Origin: Actinomadura syzygii | GTDB taxonomy: Bacteria; Actinomycetota; Actinomycetes; Streptosporangiales; Streptosporangiaceae | Length of the DNA stretch: 64,000 bases | Reading direction: 5' to 3' | Assembly: GCF_008085905.1 (NCBI RefSeq) | Contig: NZ_VSFF01000005.1 | Coordinates: 530,851 to 594,850, forward strand | Part shown: positions 58,528 to 64,000 of the stretch, in pieces | How positions within the stretch are numbered: the first letter of the stretch is position 1 | Layout of the letters: the number at the start of each line of letters is the position of its first letter | The notes under the pieces: generated by a model | Database searches by the model: none | What the model saw: only the letters and a program-made list of their open reading frames with translations | What the model was told of the DNA's origin: nothing | Program-made: the position numbers and the translations under genes

Positions 58528-59913
58528 ATGGACGTCCCCGTCACCATGCCGCAACTCGGTGAAAGCGTCACCGAGGGCACCGTCACCCGCTGGCTGAAAG
58601 GCGTGGGCGAGTCCGTCGAGGCCGACGAACCCCTCCTGGAGGTGTCGACCGACAAGGTGGACACGGAGATCCCCTCGCCCGCCTCGGGAATCCTCCAGTC
58701 GATCCTGGTCCAGGAGGACGAGACGGTCGACACGGGCACCCAGCTCGCAACCATCACCGAATCCGCCCCGGCGGCCGCACCACCCGCCGCACCGCCTCCG
58801 CTCGCTCCGGTCGCACAACCGATCGCGGCGACTCCGCAACCCGTGGCGTCCGTTCCGCACCCGGTGGCACCCGCTCGGACCCACGCGGGCGTCGCGCATC
58901 GGGGGCGGACGGGCTCCGGGGGGTACGTGACGCCCTTCGTCCGCACGCTCGCACGTGAGCACGGAGTCGACCTGGCGTCACTGCGCCCGTCCAGAACCGG
59001 TGACCGCATCCGCCGGAACGACGTCCTCGCAGCCGCACGGCCCGCCCCGCAGGCACCGCTCGCACCCGTCCCGCAGACGGCGGCCACCCCGCCCGTCCCG
59101 CAGACGGCGGTCGGCTCGCCCGTCCCGCAGGTGGCGGTCGCCCCGCCCATCCCGCAGGTGGCGGTCACCCAGCCCGTTTCGCAGGGGGCGCGGGCAGGGG
59201 CGGTTGCGGAGATGGGGGCGGCGCGGCGGGCCTTCGCCGCGGGCGCGCTGGAGTCGCTGCGCACCAGCGCGCACCTGACCACCGTCGTGGAGGTCGACGT
59301 CACCGAGACCGTGCGGGCGTGCGAGGCGGCCGCGGCGTCCTTCCGGGCGCGCGAGGGCGTCGAGCTGACCCTGCGGCCCTTCCTCGCCCTCGCCGCGCTG
59401 AGCGCGCTCAAGGCGCACCCGCTCCTCGGAGCGCGCGTCGACCTGGACCGAAAGGTGATCGTCCACCCGGACGGGACGCACCTCGCGGTCACGGTCGACA
59501 TGCCGGGAGGGCCGGTGGCGCCGGTCGTCCGGGACGCCGGGCACCTCAACCTGGCCGGGCTGGCCCGCGCGCTGGACGATCTCGGCGAACGGGCGCGAAC
59601 CGGCCGCCTCGTCCCCGATGACCTGGGCGGCGCCACGTTCACGCTTGACGACCGGAGCGCGGAGGGGGCCCTGTTCGGCACGGCGGTCATCGCGCAGCCC
59701 CAGGTCGCGGTGCTCGGCGCGGGCGCGGTCACGAGGCGGCCCGTGGCGGTGGCGCACCCGGAGCTGGGCGAGGTCGTCGCGGTGCGGTCGATGCTCTACC
59801 TCGCGCTCACCTACGACCACCGGTTGATCGACGGCGCCGACGCGGCGCGCTTCCTGACGGCGGTGGCGGAGCGCCTGGCGGACGGCGGGCCCACCACCGG
59901 CCCCGGCATCTGA
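58528..59913 (+). CDS. 2-Oxoacid/acetoin dehydrogenase E2 (dihydrolipoamide acyltransferase)
   Basis: A 461-residue core enzyme. One lipoyl domain (residues 1-75, lipoyl Lys in LLEVSTDKVDTEIPSP), a Pro/Ala linker, the E1/E3-binding domain VTPFVRTLAREHGVDLASLR PSRTGDRIRRNDVL, a second Pro/Ala linker made of 9-residue repeats, and the catalytic domain with LTYDHRLIDGADAARFL (HxxxDG). The catalytic domain resembles acetyl/branched-chain E2. It should form the 24-mer scaffold with E1alpha/E1beta. No E3 lies nearby; a general dihydrolipoamide dehydrogenase is probably borrowed. Confidence 0.92.
   Translation: MDVPVTMPQLGESVTEGTVTRWLKGVGESVEADEPLLEVSTDKVDTEIPSPASGILQSILVQEDETVDTGTQLATITESAPAAAPPAAPPPLAPVAQPIAATPQPVASVPHPVAPARTHAGVAHRGRTGSGGYVTPFVRTLAREHGVDLASLRPSRTGDRIRRNDVLAAARPAPQAPLAPVPQTAATPPVPQTAVGSPVPQVAVAPPIPQVAVTQPVSQGARAGAVAEMGAARRAFAAGALESLRTSAHLTTVVEVDVTETVRACEAAAASFRAREGVELTLRPFLALAALSALKAHPLLGARVDLDRKVIVHPDGTHLAVTVDMPGGPVAPVVRDAGHLNLAGLARALDDLGERARTGRLVPDDLGGATFTLDDRSAEGALFGTAVIAQPQVAVLGAGAVTRRPVAVAHPELGEVVAVRSMLYLALTYDHRLIDGADAARFLTAVAERLADGGPTTGPGI
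59065..59190 (+). repeat. 27-bp in-frame tandem repeats in the E2 linker
   Basis: Four complete units and one partial unit of 27 bp, each coding P-V/I-P-Q-T/V-A-x-x-x (PVPQTAATP, PVPQTAVGS, PVPQVAVAP, PIPQVAVTQ, PVSQGA). Being 3n in length they keep frame and can expand or contract, tuning linker length between E1/E3-binding and catalytic domains. Confidence 0.85.
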
Positions 59914-59916
59914 ACG

Positions 59917-59946
59917 GCGGCCTCCCGGGCGGCCCCGGGAGGCCGC
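59917..59946 (+). terminator. Perfect 13-bp stem-loop after the E2 gene
   Basis: GCGGCCTCCCGGG (59917-59929) pairs with CCCGGGAGGCCGC (59934-59946) over a CGGC loop, four bases after the E2 stop. There is no T run, but such GC-rich stems commonly end transcripts in actinomycetes. It separates the E1-Hyu-E2 operon from the F420 oxidoreductase gene. Confidence 0.75.
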
Positions 59947-60101
59947 GCCACACACGCGCCGCACACCGCGCCGCACACCGCCCCGCCGGGCGCACCCACC
60001 GCACCCGGCGGCGGCCCCGCTCACATCACGCATCCATGCTCGCATGGCGCACCACAGGCGCCCTGCGACCACTGGACGACCCTTCCACCAGGAGTTTCCC
60101 G

Positions 60102-60932
60102 ATGAAGTTCGGTCTCGCCGTCTTCGCGACGGATCAGGGCCTGACGCCCGCGGATCTCGCCCGGCTCGCCGAGGACGGCGGGTTCGAGTCGCTGTTCTTT
60201 CCGGAGCACACGCACATGCCCGTCGAGCGCACGGCGCATTTCAAGCCGGAGGGCGGTGACGTGCCCCCCGAGTACGCGCGGACCCTCGACCCGTTCGTCG
60301 CGCTCACGGCCGCGGCGTGCGCGACCACCACGCTGCGGGTCGGCACCGGCATCTGCCTGGTCTCCCAGCGGGACCCGATCACCACGGCGAAGGAGGTCGC
60401 GACGCTGGACCTGCTGTCCGGCGGGCGGTTCCTGTTCGGCGTCGCGGCGGGCTGGAACCGCGAGGAGTTGGAGAACCACGGCACCGACCCCAAACGCCGC
60501 CTGTCGGTGATGGCCGACCGCATCAAGGCGATGCGGACGATCTGGTCCGAGGACGTCGCCACCTACGAGGGCCCGTACGTGTCGTTCGACCGCATCCAGG
60601 CGTGGCCCAAGCCCGTCCAGTCCCCGGTGCCGATCCTCATCGGCGGCAACGGCCCGACCGTTCTGGACCGCGTCCTGTCCTACGGGACCGAGTGGCTGCC
60701 CGAACCGGCCCCCGACCTGCCCGATCGCATCGCGGAGTACCGCGAGCGGGCGCGCGAGGCGGGGTGGGCCGGCGCGCCGGTGACCGTCTACGGCTGCGAC
60801 CCCGCCGACGTCGACCGCTACGCGGAGGCGGGAGCGCACCGGTGCGTCTTCTGGCTGCCTCCCGGGGACGCCGACGGCGCCCGGCGGCGGGTGGCCGAAC
60901 TCCGCGCCGCCCTGCACCTCGACGGGCAATGA
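60102..60932 (+). CDS. LLM-class F420-dependent oxidoreductase
   Basis: A 276-residue luciferase-fold enzyme: MKFGLAVFATDQGLTPADLA, GGFESLFFPEHTHMPVERTA, LRVGTGICLVSQRDPITTAK and LLSGGRFLFGVAAGWNREEL match the TIGR03619-like F420 group, ending PVPILIGGNGPTVLDRVL and VDRYAEAGAHRCVFWLPPG. It probably reduces or oxidises an intermediate of the second pathway. AGGAG lies seven bases before the ATG. It is followed by its own gap and promoter of the importer, so it may be monocistronic. Confidence 0.9.
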   Translation: MKFGLAVFATDQGLTPADLARLAEDGGFESLFFPEHTHMPVERTAHFKPEGGDVPPEYARTLDPFVALTAAACATTTLRVGTGICLVSQRDPITTAKEVATLDLLSGGRFLFGVAAGWNREELENHGTDPKRRLSVMADRIKAMRTIWSEDVATYEGPYVSFDRIQAWPKPVQSPVPILIGGNGPTVLDRVLSYGTEWLPEPAPDLPDRIAEYRERAREAGWAGAPVTVYGCDPADVDRYAEAGAHRCVFWLPPGDADGARRRVAELRAALHLDGQ

Positions 60933-61036
60933 AAATGAATAGGCGATCGTATGGTGAATCCTCTGCCGCCCCAAGGCGACTACGGATCACCCGTATTGAC
61001 GCCTCTTCCTGCACTGATGTCAGAGACTCGACAACC

Positions 61037-61065
61037 TTGACCGCGGAAAACCCGCGCGTTAGCGT
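61037..61065 (+). promoter_or_regulatory. Promoter of the second importer
   Basis: TTGACC (61037-61042), 17 bp, TAGCGT (61060-61065), 51 bp before the binding-protein ATG. No CCAGAA dyad is seen here, so this importer is probably outside the proposed IclR control. Confidence 0.6.
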
Positions 61066-61116
61066 GATTTCACTTCGCGAACATGCGCACGCATGTCGAT
61101 CGAACCTGGAGGAGAC

Positions 61117-62358
61117 ATGGCGCATCCACACCTCATGAGGCGCCGGTGGCCGGCAGTGGTCGCCGCCGGAGCGACGCTGGTCGGGGCGGTGGCGTGCTCG
61201 ACCGCGTCCGACCGCAAGGAGGGCGGCGCGGGCTCCCTCGCCTGCAAGGACGGGAAGATCCTGGTCGGCGTCGCCAAGGCCGACAGCGGGTTCGCCTCGT
61301 TCTTCGACGTCGCCGGGAAGCGCGGGCTCCAGGTCGCCATCCAGGAGATCAACGCCCGCGGCGGCATCAAGGGCTGCAAGATCGAGACCGTCAGCGGCGA
61401 CACCAAGTCCGACCCCGCGGTCGCCGCGCAGGTCGCGCGGTCGCTCATCGCCAAGGGCGCGCAGATCCTGGTCGTCGCCGACGACTTCGACACTGGTGTC
61501 GCCGCCGCCCGCATCGGTCAGCGGGAGGGACTGCTGACCCTGTCGCTCGCGGCCTCGTCCACCGTCTTCGGCAAGGCCGTCGGCGACCGGTTCTTCACCG
61601 GCGGGATCACCACCACCGAACTCGGCCTCGCGCAGGCCAAGTTCTCCCAGGACCGCAAGTGGCGGACCACCTTCCAGGTGCTCGACCCCGGCCTCGCCTA
61701 CTTCACCGAGCAGGACACCGCCTACCGGAAGCTGTACGAGGGCGGCGGCGGCAAGGTGAGCGGGGTCGACCGGGTCGACTCGCTCGGCGGGCAGTCCGAC
61801 TTCAGCTCCACGATCTCCAAGATCAAGGCCGCGAAGCCCGACGTCGTCCAGGCCCTGGCGGTCTTCCCGGCGGTCGGCACCTTCGTCAAGCAGCTCCGGG
61901 CCGCCGGAGTGGACACGCCGGTGCTCGGCAACATCACCCTCCAGACCCGGGAGCTGCCGAAGCTCGTCGGGACCGGCCGGGCCGACAAGATCTACTACGC
62001 CGCCCAGGTCTACTTCGACGGGGCGGGCGTCGACCCGAAGACCGACCCGGCCATCACCAGGTTCGCCGAGGCGTACCAGAAGATGTTCGGGCACTTCCCC
62101 GAGCAGGCCAACGCCCCGGGCGCCTACCAGACCTTCCTGGCCGTCGACACCGCGCTCCAGCGCAAGGACGTCACCGACGCCGCGTCGGCCGCCAAGGCGA
62201 TCCGCGAGCAGCGCGGCCTCAAGGTCCCCGGCGGCACCCTCGACCACTGGAAGGACGGCTACGCCGTCTGGAGCCCGACGATCGTCGGCCTCGAAGGCGG
62301 CAAGCTCAAGTCCGTCACCGGCTACAACGCGACGGCGATGAGAAACGAGGCGGCGTGA
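61117..62358 (+). CDS. Branched-chain-type ABC transporter substrate-binding lipoprotein (second system)
   Basis: A 413-residue binding protein. The N-terminus (MRRRWPAVVAAGATLVGAVA then C) is a lipoprotein signal. ILVGVAKADSGFASFFDVAG, AIQEINARGGIKGCKIETVS, FSSTISKIKAAKPDVVQAL and NAPGAYQTFLAVDTALQRK are the Leu/Ile/Val-type binding fold. GGAGGAGA stands just before the ATG. It is only distantly like the binding protein at 21803, so the ligand should differ. Followed by both ATPases directly, with no permease between. Confidence 0.92.
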   Translation: MAHPHLMRRRWPAVVAAGATLVGAVACSTASDRKEGGAGSLACKDGKILVGVAKADSGFASFFDVAGKRGLQVAIQEINARGGIKGCKIETVSGDTKSDPAVAAQVARSLIAKGAQILVVADDFDTGVAAARIGQREGLLTLSLAASSTVFGKAVGDRFFTGGITTTELGLAQAKFSQDRKWRTTFQVLDPGLAYFTEQDTAYRKLYEGGGGKVSGVDRVDSLGGQSDFSSTISKIKAAKPDVVQALAVFPAVGTFVKQLRAAGVDTPVLGNITLQTRELPKLVGTGRADKIYYAAQVYFDGAGVDPKTDPAITRFAEAYQKMFGHFPEQANAPGAYQTFLAVDTALQRKDVTDAASAAKAIREQRGLKVPGGTLDHWKDGYAVWSPTIVGLEGGKLKSVTGYNATAMRNEAA

Positions 62359-63122
62359 GTTCGGCGCCCGCGCCCGCCTCGCGGACCCGGAGTTCGGGGC
62401 GCGAGGCGGGGGCGCCGCTCCTGCGGGTGACCGGTGCGGTCAAGCGGTTCTCCGGGCTCACCGCGCTGGACGGCGTCGACCTGGCGCTGGCGGCGGGCGA
62501 GGTGCTGGGCCTGATCGGGCCGAACGGCTCGGGCAAGACCACGCTCGTCAACTGCGTCTCGGGCGCGCTCCGCATCGACCAGGGCGAGATCCGGCTGGAC
62601 GGACGCGACATCACCCGCGCGTCCCGGGCCAGCCGCGCCAAGAGCGGCGTCGCCAGGACGTTCCAGAACCTCAAGCTGTTCGGCGAACTGTCCGTGCGGG
62701 AGAACGTGCTCGTGGGCCTCAACGCCTCCTCGGGGGCGACGTCCCTGAAGGACGTGGAGGGCCTGCTGCGGAGCCTGCGCCTGGAAGAGGTCGCCCGCGA
62801 GGTCGTCTCCAACCTTTCGTACGGCACGCAGCGCCGGGTGGAGATCGCGCGGGCGCTCGCCGGGAACCCGCGGGTGCTGCTGCTCGACGAGCCCGCCGCC
62901 GGGCTGAACGACGGCGAGACCGCCGAGCTGCGGGAGCTGATCGACGAGATCCGGAGCGAGCGGGGGTGCGGCGTCCTGGTCATCGACCACGACATGAACC
63001 TCGTCCTCGGCATCAGCGACCGGGTCCAGGTCCTCGACGAGGGCACCGTCATCTACGAAGGCGAGCCGCAGGGGGCGTTCAAGCAGCAGCGCGTCGTGAC
63101 GGCGTACCTGGGGGCCGAATGA
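62355..63122 (+). CDS. livG: ABC transporter ATP-binding protein (LivG-like, second system)
   Basis: A 255-residue ATPase. After an 18-residue polar leader: LIGPNGSGKTTLVNCVSGAL (Walker A), VARTFQNLKLFGELSVRENV (LivG-specific), signature LSYGTQRRVEIARALAGNPR and LLLDEPAAGLND, H-loop VIDHDMNLVLGISDRV. GTG start overlaps the binding-protein stop by 4 bp. It should need LivH/LivM-type permeases, absent here. Confidence 0.93.
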   Translation: MSSAPAPASRTRSSGREAGAPLLRVTGAVKRFSGLTALDGVDLALAAGEVLGLIGPNGSGKTTLVNCVSGALRIDQGEIRLDGRDITRASRASRAKSGVARTFQNLKLFGELSVRENVLVGLNASSGATSLKDVEGLLRSLRLEEVAREVVSNLSYGTQRRVEIARALAGNPRVLLLDEPAAGLNDGETAELRELIDEIRSERGCGVLVIDHDMNLVLGISDRVQVLDEGTVIYEGEPQGAFKQQRVVTAYLGAE

Positions 63123-63877
63123 GCACGCGACCACTGCTCGAGGTCTCGGACGTCGTGGTCGGCTACGGCGCCACCAAGGTGCTCAAGGGCGTCTCCCTCA
63201 CCGTCGCCCCGGGCGAGGCCGTCGCCGTGCTCGGCGCGAACGGCGCGGGCAAGTCGACGCTGATGAAGGTGATCTCCGGCCTGCTCGCCCCGTGGGAGGG
63301 CACCGTCCGGTTCGGCGGCGAGGACGTGACGGGCCTGCCCGCCGAGGAGCGCGCCGCCCTCGGGATCGCGCTCGCCCCCGAGGGACGCGGCATCTTCGCG
63401 ACCCTGTCGATCGAGGAGAACCTTCTGATCGGCGCCACCTGCCTGCGGCGGCGGATGTCGACCGCCGAGCGGCGCGGCCACGAGCGCGAGGTGCTCGACC
63501 GGGTGTACACGACGTTCCCCGTCCTCGCCAAGCGGCGGACGTCCAGGGGATGCGACCTGTCCGGCGGCCAGCAGCAGATGCTGGCGATCGGGCGGGCGCT
63601 GATGGCCGCGCCGAAGCTGCTCGTCCTGGACGAGCCCTGCCTGGGCCTCGCGCCGAAGATGGGAAACGAGGTGTACACCGTGCTCCGAAGCCTCCGCGAG
63701 GCGGGGCAGAGCCTGATCGTGGTGGAGGAGTCGTCCAGGCGGGCCCTCGACTTCGTCGACCGCGCCTGCTGCCTGAAGCTCGGCGAGAAGGTCCTCGACG
63801 GCGACGCCGCGGAGATGAAGGCCGACGAGCTGCTCATCGAGGCGTACTTCGGACTCAAGGGGGCCGAGCGCCGATGA
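63119..63877 (+). CDS. livF: ABC transporter ATP-binding protein (LivF-like, second system)
   Basis: A 252-residue ATPase: VLGANGAGKSTLMKVISGLL (Walker A with Ala for Pro), APEGRGIFATLSIEENLLIG, signature LSGGQQQMLAIGRALMAAPK and LVLDEPCLGLAP. The usual LVEQN after the D-loop reads VVEESSRRALDFVDRACCL, an unusual change at the switch region, where His or Gln is expected, so ATP turnover may differ. ATG overlaps the previous stop by 4 bp. Only 17 bp separate its stop from that of a convergent transposase gene. Confidence 0.92.
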   Translation: MSTRPLLEVSDVVVGYGATKVLKGVSLTVAPGEAVAVLGANGAGKSTLMKVISGLLAPWEGTVRFGGEDVTGLPAEERAALGIALAPEGRGIFATLSIEENLLIGATCLRRRMSTAERRGHEREVLDRVYTTFPVLAKRRTSRGCDLSGGQQQMLAIGRALMAAPKLLVLDEPCLGLAPKMGNEVYTVLRSLREAGQSLIVVEESSRRALDFVDRACCLKLGEKVLDGDAAEMKADELLIEAYFGLKGAERR

Positions 63878-63894
63878 CACCCCCTGTGTCAACC

Positions 63895-64000
63895 TCAAGC
63901 GGCAGATGGAGTGATCGCTTGCTTGGTTCGGGCCGCTGCGGCGCCGTGTCTGGTGGGGTCGTAGGGGACGCCGTCGAGCCAGCAGCGGTAGATCACTCGG
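63895..64000 (-). mobile_element. 3' end of an IS110-like transposase gene (cut by window edge)
   Basis: The reverse strand reads RVIYRCWLDGVPYDPTRHGA, AAARTKQAITPSAA and TGA. The W-x-D-G-x-x-Y-D-P-x-R-H stretch is the conserved C-terminus of IS110/IS116 transposases. Only 35 codons are inside the window, so completeness cannot be judged. Its position right after livF, where permease genes would be expected, suggests that an insertion split the importer operon. Confidence 0.7.

Noticed and set aside
59065..59190. Tandem 27-bp repeats as a CRISPR array
   Set aside because: The units are contiguous with no spacers and lie in frame inside the E2 linker.

Overview
The window is very GC-rich (about 70% by eye), with third-position G/C bias, many GTG starts, strings of 1-4 bp start/stop overlaps (ATGA, GTGA), F420-type luciferase-like oxidoreductases, LAL/LuxR, CGNR and MmyB-like regulators. 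It reads as chromosomal DNA of a filamentous high-GC actinomycete (Streptosporangiales/Actinomadura-like is my inference). I see no rRNA, tRNA or CRISPR array.

Layout. 1-11998: miscellaneous genes, namely a cut-off flavin oxidoreductase with a divergent MarR regulator, an aldo/keto reductase, a secreted glycerophosphodiesterase, a PD-(D/E)XK nuclease-like protein, two related FrsA-like alpha/beta hydrolases, a large LAL regulator, an MFS-transporter remnant and a leaderless MerR-type metal operon. 12000-16100: a secreted HAF-repeat protein, a CGNR regulator with its own-looking operators and a large secreted repeat protein. 16172-34172: a catabolic island with F420 oxidoreductase, IclR regulator, DUF3237, a VOC / unknown / UGSC-family / SDR unit, a complete branched-chain-type ABC importer (five genes), a second SDR, a hydrolase and a cupin. 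Convergent to these lies a complete Rieske dioxygenase operon (alpha, beta, small protein, dihydrodiol dehydrogenase, [3Fe-4S] ferredoxin, reductase, class II aldolase-type decarboxylase). Its order matches actinobacterial phthalate (pht/pad) operons; a cumate-like substrate is the main alternative.

34356-51261: mixed accessory genes, including an exported hydrolase, a disulfide oxidoreductase, a truncated LAL regulator, a Tat-exported metallo-beta-lactamase-fold enzyme, a kinase-like phosphotransferase, an XRE regulator followed by a cluster of small unknown genes (one with a Cys-rich head), a methyltransferase, and three regulator/effector pairs. 51432-63877: a second catabolic block behind a strong sigma70-type promoter. 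It holds a DapB-like dehydrogenase, E1alpha/E1beta, hydantoinase A and B, E2, an F420 oxidoreductase, and a second ABC uptake system with a binding protein and both ATPases but no permeases. It ends against the 3' end of an IS110-like transposase cut by the window edge.

How they work together (inference): the importers bring in an aromatic acid or related carboxylate; the Rieske system dihydroxylates it, the SDR rearomatises and the class II aldolase-family enzyme decarboxylates. An IclR regulator is the likely controller: a nearly identical dyad (CCAGAA-N5-TTCTG) lies in front of both the VOC/UGSC unit and the importer. No E3 lies beside E1/E2, no clear ring-cleavage gene beside the dioxygenase, and no permeases beside the second importer.
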